Source: Treponema sp. (GTDB lineage: Bacteria > Spirochaetota > Spirochaetia > Treponematales > Treponemataceae). From it: DNA of 61,671 bases. Both the position numbers and the translations under genes were made by a program. This document shows positions 44,273 to 53,932 of this stretch, in pieces; the stretch's first letter is position 1, and each line of letters starts with the position of its first letter. The stretch spans positions 1-61,671 of the forward strand of contig JAKSTJ010000011.1 of NCBI GenBank assembly GCA_024402635.1. The letters are read 5' to 3'. The notes beneath the pieces were generated by a model that was not told the DNA's origin, searched no databases, and saw only the letters and a list, made by a program, of their open reading frames with translations.

Positions 44273-45523
44273 TTAGATTTTTTTGAAAATTACAACACCG
44301 TTGTGACCACCAAATCCTAAAGAACCTGATGCTACACATTTGATTTCACCATCAGCTTTCTGTGCTTTGTTTGGTACATAGTCCAAATCACAACCTGCTT
44401 CTAAGTCTGGATTATCAAGATTGATTGTTGGTGGGTAAATACCATCCTGCATTGCTTTAATAGAAATCATAGCTTCTAAAGCACCTGCAGCACCAAGACA
44501 GTGACCAGTCATAGATTTTGTTGAAGAAACCTTCATTTTGTATGCGTGATCACCTAAAGCTTTCTTAAGCATTGCTGTTTCAGAAGAGTCATTGATGTGT
44601 GTTGAAGTTCCGTGTGCATTATAGTACTGGAGATCTTCAGGTTTAATTTCTGCATCCTGTAAAGCTAATGTTACAGCTTTAGCACCACCATTTCCTTCTG
44701 GATCAGGGCTTGTAATATGATATGCATCAGATGTTCCACCAAAACCTGCAAATTCACAGTAGATTTTTGCTCCACGAGCTTTTGCATGTTCATATTCTTC
44801 AAGAATGAGGATTGTAGAACCTTCACCCATAATAAATCCTTCACGGTCTTTATCAAATGGACGGCTAGCTTTTGTAGGATTGTTGTTATAAGAAGCAGCT
44901 AATGTTTTCAATACAGAGAATGCACCAATTGCGAATCCTGTAACTGAAGCTTCTGTACCACCAGCAATACACATATCAACACGACCAGAACGAATCTGAT
45001 CCAATGCAAGTCCAAGAGCATCTGTTGAAGAAGCACAAGCTGTCTGTAATGTCCATGAAACTCCGTGAATTCCAAGAAGCATTGAAACGTTTCCTGCACC
45101 TTCATTTCCAATTAACATAGGAATTGATAAAGGTGGAATACGTGATGGACCAGCTTCGAAGTATTTTTTCATTGAGTTTTCTGTTACTTCAAAACCACCA
45201 ATACCACAACCAAGAACAATTGAAGTTCTGTCGCTGTCGATTGTTTCTTTTGTAAGTCCTGCATCAGCAACAGCCTGTGTTGCAGCTACAGCAGCAAACT
45301 GTGTAAAACGAGCCATTTTTCTAGCTTCTTTTTTATCAATCCACTGAGAAACGTCTAAATTTTTAACTTCACCAGCAATTTTTACATCAAAGTTTGTTGT
45401 ATCAAATGCTGTAATGTTTGCAATACCACTGCGGCCTGCTTTAATTCCTTCCCAAGTTTCTTCTACTGTATTACCAAGTGGACTTACACAACCAAGTCCT
45501 GTTACTACTACTCTTCGTTTCAT
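44273..45523 (-). CDS. fabF: 3-oxoacyl-ACP synthase II
   Basis: 416 residues. Condensing-enzyme triad Cys163 (QTACASSTD), His304 (NAHGTST) and His341 (TGHCLGAAGA). It elongates acyl-ACP with malonyl-ACP. Shine-Dalgarno taggag. A 169-bp gap containing a disrupted second copy of the fabG 3' end separates it from fabG. Confidence 0.96.
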   Translation of the reverse strand: MKRRVVVTGLGCVSPLGNTVEETWEGIKAGRSGIANITAFDTTNFDVKIAGEVKNLDVSQWIDKKEARKMARFTQFAAVAATQAVADAGLTKETIDSDRTSIVLGCGIGGFEVTENSMKKYFEAGPSRIPPLSIPMLIGNEGAGNVSMLLGIHGVSWTLQTACASSTDALGLALDQIRSGRVDMCIAGGTEASVTGFAIGAFSVLKTLAASYNNNPTKASRPFDKDREGFIMGEGSTILILEEYEHAKARGAKIYCEFAGFGGTSDAYHITSPDPEGNGGAKAVTLALQDAEIKPEDLQYYNAHGTSTHINDSSETAMLKKALGDHAYKMKVSSTKSMTGHCLGAAGALEAMISIKAMQDGIYPPTINLDNPDLEAGCDLDYVPNKAQKADGEIKCVASGSLGFGGHNGVVIFKKI

Positions 45524-45560
45524 TTTTAGCTCCTATTTTATGTAATTAATTTTAGAATGT

Positions 45561-45687
45561 TTAACAGCCCATACCGGGCTCGATAAATCTCGCCCCCTGC
45601 ATTTTTCGATGAACCTAAAATAACCCTGTCGGCTTATTTTTTAACGGTTCTTCGATTAAAGCAATCAACACCAATTACCTGGCCGGT
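45561..45687. pseudogene. Split remnant of a second fabG 3' end
   Basis: Two pieces match the end of fabG. 45561-45575 matches its last codons (GMGC and stop). 45664-45687 matches the stretch coding TGQxIGVD, 19 of 24 bases. Four of the five differences are synonymous and one is Ile to Val. An insert of about 88 bp (45576-45663) separates the pieces. It contains an imperfect tcgatgaacc/ggttcttcga inverted repeat around an aaataa/ttattt stem. Confidence 0.65.
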
Positions 45688-45692
45688 TCGGC

Positions 45693-46436
45693 CTAACAGC
45701 CCATACCACCATCTACGCCAATTATTTGACCGGTGATGTATGTTGACATATCGCTTGCTAAGAATACTGCTGTATTGGCAATATCTTCTGGAAGACCAGC
45801 TCTCTTTAATGGAACTGAATCTATCATTGCTTTCTGCAAATCTTCTGGTAAGGCACCTGTCATATCTGTCTGAATGAATCCAGGAGCAATTGCATTTACA
45901 CGAACGCCTCTTGAACCTGTTTCTTTTGCAAGACTTTTTGTAAGACCGATTAATCCTGCTTTACTTGCAGCATAATTTACCTGACCACCCTGTCCATGAA
46001 CTCCAACGATGCTGGACATATTAATGATTGAACCTTTTCTCTGACGAATCATGTCTGATGAAATAATCTGACTTGCAAGGAATGCACTTGTAAGATTGAT
46101 GTCTAAAACATTTGTAAAATCTTCCTTTTTCATTCTGAAAGAAAGACCATCTTTTGTAATTCCTGCATTGTTTACTAAAACATCAAAACTTCCTGCTTCT
46201 TTTAATGCAGCTTTGATTGTTTCCTGCCAAACTTCTGCATCGCCTGCATTAGCATACATTTCAACAAAAGTTACACCATTTTCTTTAGCGAGTGCTTCTA
46301 ATTCTTCTTTTGCTGCAGATGGTTTTGTACAGATTCCCCATACACAAGCACCTTCACTTAAGAATTTTTTTGCTATTTCTTTACCAATTCCTCTAGAAGA
46401 ACCAGTAACTAAAGCTTTTTTACCCTGTAATAACAT
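45693..46436 (-). CDS. fabG: 3-oxoacyl-ACP reductase
   Basis: 247 residues. SDR Rossmann motif TGSSRGIG (11-18), NNAG (about 90) and catalytic YAASK. It reduces 3-oxoacyl-ACP with NADPH. Its Shine-Dalgarno (taggaga) lies in the last codons of fabD, and the start is 1 bp after the fabD stop, so the two are translationally coupled. Immediately downstream is a second, disrupted copy of this gene's 3' end. Confidence 0.95.
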   Translation of the reverse strand: MLLQGKKALVTGSSRGIGKEIAKKFLSEGACVWGICTKPSAAKEELEALAKENGVTFVEMYANAGDAEVWQETIKAALKEAGSFDVLVNNAGITKDGLSFRMKKEDFTNVLDINLTSAFLASQIISSDMIRQRKGSIINMSSIVGVHGQGGQVNYAASKAGLIGLTKSLAKETGSRGVRVNAIAPGFIQTDMTGALPEDLQKAMIDSVPLKRAGLPEDIANTAVFLASDMSTYITGQIIGVDGGMGC

Positions 46437-46437
46437 T

Positions 46438-47397
46438 TTATTCTCCTAAAATTGCACTAGCATTCTGACATGAAATATGATCAGCAAATCCTGAGTCTCT
46501 CCATAAACCGCTTAATACAGTTCCTGGTCCAACTTCAAGAATGTTACAATTTGAAGCACAATTTTCGTTTTTATAATCTATAATATTTGCAATTTCAGCT
46601 TCTTCACTAAGCCATCTAACTGGATTTGTAAAGTGTTTAACTGCAAGAGCTTTTGCTTCTTCACCTGTTAAAATCTGTTTACCTGTTACATTTGAAAAAA
46701 GAGTTTTTACTGGATTAGAGAATGTCATTTTTTCAAGAACTTCTGCGAACTCTTTTCCTGACTGTTCCATAAGAGGGGAGTGGAATGGTCCTGCAACCTT
46801 TAATTTAACAAAACGTCTGCATCCTGCTGCAACAAACAAAGGTTCTGCTTTTTCAAGACCTTCAGCTGTTCCGGAAATTACAGTCTGTTTAATACTGTTA
46901 AGATTTGCTCCAAATGCGATTCCCTGATCTGCTAATGGCTGAACAATTTCAAGAACTTTTTCTACTGGAAGTCCAAGTACTGCTGCCATACCAGGTTCAC
47001 GTCCTGCGCTGGCTGCTGCAAGAGCTTCACAGTTTTTCTGCATGATTTTTCCACGCTGTGCAACAAGTTTGATTGTATCTTCAAAAGAAAGAACACCAGC
47101 TGTACAAAGTGCTGAAAATTCTCCTAAAGAGAAACCTGCACAAATATCAGCTTCAATATTTTTTTCTTTTAATACATTTACTAAAGCTAAAGAGGCTGTA
47201 GTAATTGCAAGCTGATTTCTATCACTTCTTGCTAATTCTGCATCTTCTGTTTCCCATAAATATTCAGAAACTTTTTCTCCAGAAATTTCTTCAACAGCTT
47301 TTACTGTATTCATAGCTACTGGAAATTTCTCACAAATATCAAGTAACATTCCTTTTTTCTGAGCTCCCTGTCCAGGAAACAAAAATACGTTTTTCAT
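46438..47397 (-). CDS. fabD: Malonyl-CoA:ACP transacylase
   Basis: 319 residues from the ATG at 47397, with gagga upstream and the family N-terminus FLFPGQGAQ; longer in-frame starts are not needed. Catalytic Ser90 in GFSLGE and His near 199 (GPFHSPLM). It loads malonyl onto ACP. The 57-bp gap after fabH holds a 9-bp hairpin (47426-47449) whose T-tract faces the antisense strand. Confidence 0.95.
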   Translation of the reverse strand: MKNVFLFPGQGAQKKGMLLDICEKFPVAMNTVKAVEEISGEKVSEYLWETEDAELARSDRNQLAITTASLALVNVLKEKNIEADICAGFSLGEFSALCTAGVLSFEDTIKLVAQRGKIMQKNCEALAAASAGREPGMAAVLGLPVEKVLEIVQPLADQGIAFGANLNSIKQTVISGTAEGLEKAEPLFVAAGCRRFVKLKVAGPFHSPLMEQSGKEFAEVLEKMTFSNPVKTLFSNVTGKQILTGEEAKALAVKHFTNPVRWLSEEAEIANIIDYKNENCASNCNILEVGPGTVLSGLWRDSGFADHISCQNASAILGE

Positions 47398-47454
47398 TAA
47401 TAAATCCTCATAATTTTTTAACTTTTTTGCTGAAGTTTTTTTCAGCAAACTTTT

Positions 47455-48396
47455 TTAGAATCTGAATACTGTTCCTGCCCAGGTTAATCCGGCACCAAAG
47501 GCTGCTGAAACAATAACGGTTCCTTTTTTTATTTTTCCCTGATTTTTTAAATCAGTAAGAGCAATTGGAATTGATGCGGAAGATGTATTTCCGTATTCTC
47601 TCATTGCACAAATAAATTTTTCAAATCCAAATCCAAGTCTTTTTGCTGCTGCACTTAAAATTCTTTCATTTGCCTGATGACAAACAAAATAGTCAACATC
47701 GGATTCTGAAAGATTTTCTTTTTCCATAATATCTTTTATTGACTTAGACATAGCCCCAACTGCAAAGTTGTATACAGCATGACCATCCATTTTTAAAAAT
47801 CCATCTGCTGGATCCAAAAACAGTGATTTATCTCCTGTTCCATCAGAACCTGAAACAAAAGCTCCTATTCCTGGTTTTCCTTCTTCAGTTCTTTCCAGTA
47901 AAAAGGCTCCGGCCCCATCACCAAAAAGTACACAAGTTGATCTGTCTGTCCAGTCGCTGATTTTAGAAAGAATTTCGGAACCGCAAACAATTCCGTATTT
48001 CCATCCGTTTAATTCCATCATAGCAACGGCAGTGTTCACACCGTATAAAAATCCAGAACATGCAGCTGTTATATCAAAACATGTTGCATTAACAGCTTTA
48101 AGTTCTTTCTGCATTACACAGGCTGTAGAAGGAAATCCTGCATATGCGGAAGTTGTAGTTGAACATATTAAAAGATTAATATCTTCAGCTTTAACATCAG
48201 TTTCTTTAAGAGTTTCTAGACAAGCTTTTACACCTAAAGAAACGACGTTTTCATTTTCACCGACAATGTATCTTGCACCAATGCCAGTGTGAGACCGGAT
48301 CCATTCGTCACTGGTCTCAAGTTCTTTTGGAAGGTCATCATTAGATACTCTTTTCTGTGGAAGAGCCTTTCCAATAGAACGAATTATTACTGGCAT
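47455..48396 (-). CDS. fabH: 3-oxoacyl-ACP synthase III
   Basis: 313 residues. Triad Cys113 (ITAACSGF), His240 (CHQANERI) and Asn270 (YGNTSSAS). It starts chain synthesis from acetyl-CoA (or a branched acyl-CoA) and malonyl-ACP. Its start overlaps the acpP 3' end by 10 bp, suggesting translational coupling. Confidence 0.96.
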   Translation of the reverse strand: MPVIIRSIGKALPQKRVSNDDLPKELETSDEWIRSHTGIGARYIVGENENVVSLGVKACLETLKETDVKAEDINLLICSTTTSAYAGFPSTACVMQKELKAVNATCFDITAACSGFLYGVNTAVAMMELNGWKYGIVCGSEILSKISDWTDRSTCVLFGDGAGAFLLERTEEGKPGIGAFVSGSDGTGDKSLFLDPADGFLKMDGHAVYNFAVGAMSKSIKDIMEKENLSESDVDYFVCHQANERILSAAAKRLGFGFEKFICAMREYGNTSSASIPIALTDLKNQGKIKKGTVIVSAAFGAGLTWAGTVFRF

Positions 48397-48626
48397 AATT
48401 CACCTTTAATGAAGTTGTAAGCATCACCTACTGTTTCGAATTCGTTTGCTTTTTCATCTGGAATGTGAACGCCAAGTTCTTCTTCAATAGCATAAATTAA
48501 TTCATAAGTATCAAGGCTGTCTGCTTCCAAGTCAGTTCTGAAGTTAGCTTCCATTGTTACTTTTGAAGCTTCTACTTCAAGTTTTTCTACTACTAAGTTC
48601 TGTAATTTTCCGAATAAATCTTCCAT
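48387..48626 (-). CDS. acpP: Acyl carrier protein
   Basis: 79 residues, acidic. Phosphopantetheine attachment Ser37 in ADSLDTYEL. First gene of the fab cluster. Shine-Dalgarno gaggaaag. Expressed from the promoter at 48696-48724. Confidence 0.95.
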   Translation of the reverse strand: MEDLFGKLQNLVVEKLEVEASKVTMEANFRTDLEADSLDTYELIYAIEEELGVHIPDEKANEFETVGDAYNFIKGELCQ

Positions 48627-48656
48627 TTCTTTCCTCTTTTTTATTTAATTTGACAG

Positions 48657-48724
48657 AATGACAAAAAGTATTGTAAATGTCATTTTGATAATTTAAGAAT
48701 ATATTAAGTGAATGGAGTTGTCAA
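48657..48724 (-). promoter_or_regulatory. Promoter and inverted repeat of the fab operon
   Basis: On the minus strand, TTGACA (48724-48719), 17-nt spacer, TATTCT (48701-48696). Just downstream, aatgaca/tgtcatt (48657-48663 / 48678-48684) forms a 7-bp inverted repeat around 14 nt, a possible operator. It does not match the FapR or FabT sites I know. Confidence 0.6.
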
Positions 48725-48898
48725 TAATAAAAAAGCATTAAATAAATAATTTGGAAAAAATATAAAAAAAAGTTATTTATATAGAAGAAAAGATTGTAAT
48801 TTATTGAGGTTTATTTTTTTATAAATTATGTATAAGATTATTTTATATTGATTGCATATTCTCATTATATTGCGAATGTGCTTAAGAAGGAGACTTAG

Positions 48899-49399
48899 AT
48901 GAAAAAAATTACTAAATCATTGTTACTTACTTTTGCATTAAGCCTTTGTTTTGGCCTTAGTTCGTGCAGTAAAAAAGATTCAGTTCAGGAAGTTGCTTCA
49001 ACACCTGCTGGAATTCTTTGTCAGCAGTTCAAATCGATTGTAAAGGCAAACGATTCTATTTCTATGGAAGATTTAGCAAATCAAATTGTTGCAAATGAAA
49101 TAATTCCTTTTGGACCTGCTGTAATGCCTGTTGAAGAAGGATATTTAAACGGATTTACAGACGAAATCAATGGATTTTCTGAAGCAGCAGTCTTTGGTCC
49201 AATGATTGGTTCTATTCCATTTGTAGGATATGTTTTCCGTACAGATGATGTAAATGCATTAATGGAAACATTAAAAGAAAAAGCTGATCTTCGCTGGAAT
49301 GTTTGTACTCAGGCAGATGAAATAGTTTGCGATTCAGTGAATAAAATTGTTTTCTTTGTAATGGCACCAAAATCTTTTGATGAACCAGATGAATTTTAA
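48899..49399 (+). CDS. Hypothetical lipoprotein
   Basis: 166 residues; family not recognised. Signal peptide with lipobox LSSC (Cys23). The mature part is a single small domain with a hydrophobic glycine-rich centre (FGPMIGSIPFVGYVF) and an NVCTQADEIVCDSV segment with two Cys. Strong Shine-Dalgarno aaggag. It lies 30 bp before the MBOAT gene and may be cotranscribed with it. The 272-bp region upstream is very AT-rich and divergent from the fab operon. Confidence 0.75.
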   Translation: MKKITKSLLLTFALSLCFGLSSCSKKDSVQEVASTPAGILCQQFKSIVKANDSISMEDLANQIVANEIIPFGPAVMPVEEGYLNGFTDEINGFSEAAVFGPMIGSIPFVGYVFRTDDVNALMETLKEKADLRWNVCTQADEIVCDSVNKIVFFVMAPKSFDEPDEF

Positions 49400-49428
49400 T
49401 AGAACAAAATAATTTTAAGGAGAATTTC

Positions 49429-50826
49429 TTGATTTTTTCCAGCATTACATTTTTATATTTCTTCCTGCCGGCGGTTGTTCTATTATATTTAATTGTTCCT
49501 AAAAAATTAAAGAATTCCGTAATTCTTTTAGCCAGTGTTGTATTTTATGCCTGGGGTGAAAAATTACTGGTAATTCTTTTTATAGTGTCCATTTTAATTG
49601 GTTGGATTCTAGGATTATTAATAGAAAGAAAACAAAATTCCTTATGGAGCAAAATATTTTTAGTTATTGCCGTTGTATTTGATCTTGGAATTCTCTTTTA
49701 TTTTAAGTATACAGATTTCTTTATTGACAGTTTTAATAATGCTTTTGGATTGTCTATTCCTTTATTAAAAATTGCGCTGCCAATTGGAATCAGTTTTTAT
49801 ACATTCCAGTTGTTAAGTTATGAAGTTGATGTTTACCGTGGTACTGTAAAAGCTCAAAAAAACTTTATTGATTTTGCCACTTATGTAGCAATGTTTCCTC
49901 AGCTTATTGCAGGACCAATTGTCCGTTATTCTGATATTGAAACTCAACTTAAAATCAGAGAACATACTCTTCAAAAAACAAAAGACGGAATCACCAGATT
50001 TATAATTGGTTTTAGTAAAAAGGTTTTGATTGCCAATGCTCTTGGTGAATTAACTGTTTTCTTCCGTTCTTCGACAGATCTTTCAATTTTATATTATTGG
50101 ATTTACGCAATAGCTTATATGCTTCAGATTTATTATGATTTTTCCGGTTATAGTGATATGGCTATTGGTCTTGGAAAAATTTTTGGTTTTGATTTTATGG
50201 AAAACTTTGATTATCCATATATTTCAAAATCAATTACAGAATTCTGGAGAAGATGGCATATTTCTTTAGGTTCCTGGTTCCGTGATTATGTTTATATTCC
50301 ATTGGGAGGAAACCGGAAAGGAATTATCCGTCAGTTATTAAATATTATGATTGTATGGATGTTAACCGGATTCTGGCATGGTGCTGCATGGAACTTTGTT
50401 TTGTGGGGACTTTTCTATGCAGTTCTTTTGATGATAGAAAAATTGTTCCTTAAAAAATTTCTTGATAAACATTCAGTTTTTGGTCATATATACGTATTGA
50501 TTTTTGTACTGTTAGGATTTGTATTGTTTAATGCATCTTCTCTTTCTCAGACAGTTTCAGATATTTGTGGCATGTTTGCATTCGGCAGACTTCCATTTGT
50601 TTCACCAGAAGCATTGTATTATTTAAAATCTTTTGGAATTGTAATAATTCTTGGAATTATTGGTTCTACTCCTTTATTAAAAAAAGCATATGGAAAATTA
50701 ATGCAGACAAAAGCAGGAAAAATTCTAGGATGGGCAGAACCATTTGTTTTAATCTTACTTTTATTAATAGGAACAGCTTATCTGGTAGATGGTTCCTTTA
50801 ATCCATTCTTATACTTCAGATTCTAA
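49429..50826 (+). CDS. MBOAT-family O-acyltransferase (AlgI-like)
   Basis: 465 residues; TTG start with aaggag upstream. About eleven membrane segments. MBOAT signatures are QLIAGPIVRYSDIE, FWRRWHISLGSWFRDYVYIPLGGNR and the catalytic His in LTGFWHGAAWNFVLWG. It passes acyl (usually acetyl) groups across the membrane to an exported polysaccharide or wall polymer. The partner DHHW protein follows after 12 bp. Confidence 0.92.
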   Translation: MIFSSITFLYFFLPAVVLLYLIVPKKLKNSVILLASVVFYAWGEKLLVILFIVSILIGWILGLLIERKQNSLWSKIFLVIAVVFDLGILFYFKYTDFFIDSFNNAFGLSIPLLKIALPIGISFYTFQLLSYEVDVYRGTVKAQKNFIDFATYVAMFPQLIAGPIVRYSDIETQLKIREHTLQKTKDGITRFIIGFSKKVLIANALGELTVFFRSSTDLSILYYWIYAIAYMLQIYYDFSGYSDMAIGLGKIFGFDFMENFDYPYISKSITEFWRRWHISLGSWFRDYVYIPLGGNRKGIIRQLLNIMIVWMLTGFWHGAAWNFVLWGLFYAVLLMIEKLFLKKFLDKHSVFGHIYVLIFVLLGFVLFNASSLSQTVSDICGMFAFGRLPFVSPEALYYLKSFGIVIILGIIGSTPLLKKAYGKLMQTKAGKILGWAEPFVLILLLLIGTAYLVDGSFNPFLYFRF

Positions 50827-50838
50827 GGCAGGCAAAAA

Positions 50839-51933
50839 ATGAATAAAGTTAAAAATATAATTACAATTGCATTATTTGCTGTAGTATGCTTTGGCTTTTC
50901 TGCAGTAATAATATTTGGTCCTAAAAAAGATTATTCTATGACAGAACGCCGCAGTTTAAAAAAGGCTCCGGTTTTTTCAGTTCAATCTTTGAATTCAGGA
51001 AAATTCATGTCGGATTTTGATGATTTTACATTAGATCAATTTCCGTTAAGAGATGGATTTCGTTCTGTAAAAGCAAATTTTGATCATTATCTTCTATTAA
51101 AAAAGGATAATCATGGACTTTATTTAACAAACGGTTATCTTTCAAAAATGGAATATCCTAAAAATGATGATTTTATAAACCGTAATCTGAATAAATTGAA
51201 TTCAGTTTATAAAGAATATTTAAAAGATTCTGATTGCAAAATCTATTTGTCTGTAATTCCAGATAAAAATTATTTTCTTGCGCCCTTGGGAAATTATCCT
51301 GTAATGAATTATGAAAAAGTAATCAGCACTGTAAAAACAAAACTTAATTATGCTGAATATATTGATATTTTCCCTCTGCTTAAACTGGAGGATTATTATT
51401 ACACCGATCAACACTGGCGGCAGGAAACTCTTGAACCGGTAGCAAAAAAAATCGGGGAAAGAATGGGGACAGACCTCTTTTTGAAAATGAAAACTGAAAC
51501 TTTGGAAAATCCATTTTACGGAACTTATTACGGTCAGGCTTCATTAAATGTTAAACCAGATACAATTCAGTATTTAACAGATTCGATTTTAGAAAATGCA
51601 GTTGTTACCAGTTACAATTCTGGTTCTCCAAAAGAAGCTTTTATGTATGATATGAAAAAAGCTTTTGGAAGAGATCCTTACGAAATGTTTTTGGGTGGTG
51701 CTGATCCTCTTGTTATTATTGAGAATAACAATGCTGAATCAGAAAAGGAACTGGTTATTTTTAGAGATTCTTTTGGTTCTAGTCTGGCACCGCTATTTGT
51801 TTCTGCATATTCAAAAATAACATTAATAGATCTCCGTTACATTCAGTCTGGAATGATTAAAAATTATCTTGAATTTTCAAATCAGGATGTACTTTTTCTG
51901 TACAGTACTTTGATTTTGAATAATCAGTTGTAA
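50839..51933 (+). CDS. DHHW-family / AlgX-AlgJ-like exported acyltransferase
   Basis: 364 residues. One N-terminal membrane anchor (about 7-27) and an extracytoplasmic SGNH-like domain. YYTDQHWRQET carries the D-x-x-H-W type motif and VIFRDSFGSSLAPLF the nucleophile Ser block. With the MBOAT partner it would acetylate an exported glycan. No polymer synthesis genes are adjacent, so the target is unknown. Confidence 0.85.
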   Translation: MNKVKNIITIALFAVVCFGFSAVIIFGPKKDYSMTERRSLKKAPVFSVQSLNSGKFMSDFDDFTLDQFPLRDGFRSVKANFDHYLLLKKDNHGLYLTNGYLSKMEYPKNDDFINRNLNKLNSVYKEYLKDSDCKIYLSVIPDKNYFLAPLGNYPVMNYEKVISTVKTKLNYAEYIDIFPLLKLEDYYYTDQHWRQETLEPVAKKIGERMGTDLFLKMKTETLENPFYGTYYGQASLNVKPDTIQYLTDSILENAVVTSYNSGSPKEAFMYDMKKAFGRDPYEMFLGGADPLVIIENNNAESEKELVIFRDSFGSSLAPLFVSAYSKITLIDLRYIQSGMIKNYLEFSNQDVLFLYSTLILNNQL

Positions 51934-52005
51934 TTGTTGTACCGGTAATTTTCTGTATACAAAAAATAGTAATAACTTGATAAAATTTGTTTTAAGGTGG
52001 TAAAA

Positions 52006-52920
52006 ATGGCTTTAAGTAAAAATCCAATAATTTCTTCAATATATACAGCTGATCCTGCACCAATGGTTTATAAAGACACATTATATCTTTATACAACTCA
52101 TGATGAAGACAAACTGATTAATGATTTTTATACAATGAATGACTGGCGATGTTTTTCTACAAAAGATATGGTGAATTGGACTGATCACGGAAAAATTTTC
52201 TCTCTTGATGATATTTCCTGGGCTGATGATAGAGCGTGGGCTCCTCAGGCAATTGAACGCAATGGAAAATTTTATTTATATTGTCCTGTTCATAAAAAAG
52301 ACGGTGGAATGTCTATTGCTGTTGGAGTTGCTGATAATCCGGCTGGACCTTTTAAAGATTTAGGTTATCCTTTGGTAGATGAACCAGACTGGAATGATAT
52401 TGATCCTACAGTATTTATTGATGATGACGGACAGGCTTATTTATATTTTGGAAATCCAGAGCTTAGATATGTTTTGTTAAATGAAGATATGATTTCTTTT
52501 AATAAGGAAGTTGGTGTTCAGAAAATTCCAATGACAGTAGAATCTTTTGGTAAAGGTAGCCACATGACCGGAACTTCATACGGTGAAGGACCATGGTTTT
52601 ACAAAAGAAATAATCTTTACTATATGGTTTTTGCCGCTTTTGCTGAAGGAGAAAAACGTAACGAGCATCTTGCTTATTCAATTTCAAAATCACCAACTGG
52701 ACCTTGGGTTTATGGTGGAGTTTTGATGGAAGAAGGCCCTTGTTTTACAAATCATCCTGGAATTGCAGATTTTAAGGGACATTCTTATTTGTTTTATCAT
52801 ACAGATGAATTGCCTGGTGGAAGTTTGTTCCATCGTTCTGTTTGTGTGGCAGAGTTTAAATATAATCAGGATGGTTCAATTAATACAGTTTCTAAATGTA
52901 GTGGTGTAGAAGGACTTTAG
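52006..52920 (+). CDS. Glycoside hydrolase family 43
   Basis: 304 residues from the ATG at 52006; the GTG at 51997 overlaps the Shine-Dalgarno. Five-bladed propeller with base Asp near 16 (TADPAPMVY), modulator Asp in NDIDPTVFID and acid Glu in SYGEGPWFYKR. Members release arabinose or xylose from plant xylan and arabinan. No signal peptide, so cytoplasmic action on imported oligosaccharides is likely. Confidence 0.9.
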   Translation: MALSKNPIISSIYTADPAPMVYKDTLYLYTTHDEDKLINDFYTMNDWRCFSTKDMVNWTDHGKIFSLDDISWADDRAWAPQAIERNGKFYLYCPVHKKDGGMSIAVGVADNPAGPFKDLGYPLVDEPDWNDIDPTVFIDDDGQAYLYFGNPELRYVLLNEDMISFNKEVGVQKIPMTVESFGKGSHMTGTSYGEGPWFYKRNNLYYMVFAAFAEGEKRNEHLAYSISKSPTGPWVYGGVLMEEGPCFTNHPGIADFKGHSYLFYHTDELPGGSLFHRSVCVAEFKYNQDGSINTVSKCSGVEGL

Positions 52921-52944
52921 TTTTTACAGATAATTCTGCAGAAG

Positions 52945-52993
52945 GGAATAACACTAATTTTGACGTATCAGTTAGTCTTTTTAGTGTTATTCC
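52945..52993. terminator. Long perfect stem between convergent genes
   Basis: Thirteen-bp stem ggaataacactaa (52945-52957) / ttagtgttattcc (52981-52993) with a 23-nt loop. There is no proper T-tract, but the position between convergent GH43 and SDR genes suggests a bidirectional terminator. Confidence 0.6.
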
Positions 52994-53012
52994 GATTTTA
53001 GCAGATAAATAA

Positions 53013-53786
53013 TTACATTGCTGTATAGCCGCCATCAACAGGTAAAATTACACCTGTTACATAACTGGATGCAGGACTTGAAAGGAAAATAGCAGCTGAA
53101 TCAAGTTCTCCTTCATTTCCATAACGGCTTAATGGAATCATAGTCTGAGCGTTCTGCTGGAAGAATTCTGAATCCAAAGTTTCTTTTGTAAGAGGTGAAT
53201 AGAAATAACCTGGACAAATTGCATTTACGTTTATACCGTATTTGCCCCATTCTGCAGCAAGACCGCGAGTTAGGTTTACAACACCACCTTTTGCAGCATG
53301 GTATGGTGAAGCAGGAGCAACTTTATTTCCAACTAAACCGTACATAGAAGCAATATTAATGATTCTACCGTATTTAGCAGGAATCATTGCTTTTTTAGCA
53401 CAAGCACGTGCAACTCTGAACGAGCCAAAAAGATCAATGTTCATTTCGTTGTAGAACTGTTCATCTGTAATATCTTCTGCAGGAGCAACTGCACCGGTTC
53501 CTGCATTGTTAATAACAATATCAATTCTTCCAAATTCTTTAAGAATTTCGTCAACTGCAGCATTAACTTTATCTGTATCTGTAATATCACATTGAACTGC
53601 TAAAGTTTTAACTTTATAAGTATCTGCAATTTCTTTTGCAACTTCTTCAATTTTATCTTTACGACGTGCAATTGCAACAATAGCGGCACCCTGATTTGCC
53701 AGTGCTTTTGCCATCTGTACACCAAGTCCTGTAGAACATCCTGTTACAACGGCAACTTGTCCTGTTAAATCAAAATAATTTTTCAT
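53013..53786 (-). CDS. Short-chain dehydrogenase/reductase (gluconate 5-dehydrogenase-like)
   Basis: 257 residues. TGCSTGLG cofactor loop, NNAG and the YHAAK catalytic pair. The sequence is closest in style to 5-keto-gluconate/2-deoxy-gluconate dehydrogenases; substrate not certain. Shine-Dalgarno taggag. Single gene next to GH43. Confidence 0.88.
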   Translation of the reverse strand: MKNYFDLTGQVAVVTGCSTGLGVQMAKALANQGAAIVAIARRKDKIEEVAKEIADTYKVKTLAVQCDITDTDKVNAAVDEILKEFGRIDIVINNAGTGAVAPAEDITDEQFYNEMNIDLFGSFRVARACAKKAMIPAKYGRIINIASMYGLVGNKVAPASPYHAAKGGVVNLTRGLAAEWGKYGINVNAICPGYFYSPLTKETLDSEFFQQNAQTMIPLSRYGNEGELDSAAIFLSSPASSYVTGVILPVDGGYTAM

Positions 53787-53932
53787 GATTTTCTCCTAAG
53801 TTTTTTATATGTTTAAAATATAAAACCATTTTTCTTTATAAACAAGGTTAAAATGAGTTTTTATAAAATTCTGATTTTTGATTTTATAAGGAAGATAAAA
53901 AATGATATAATCAAACAAAGAGGTAAATCTAT

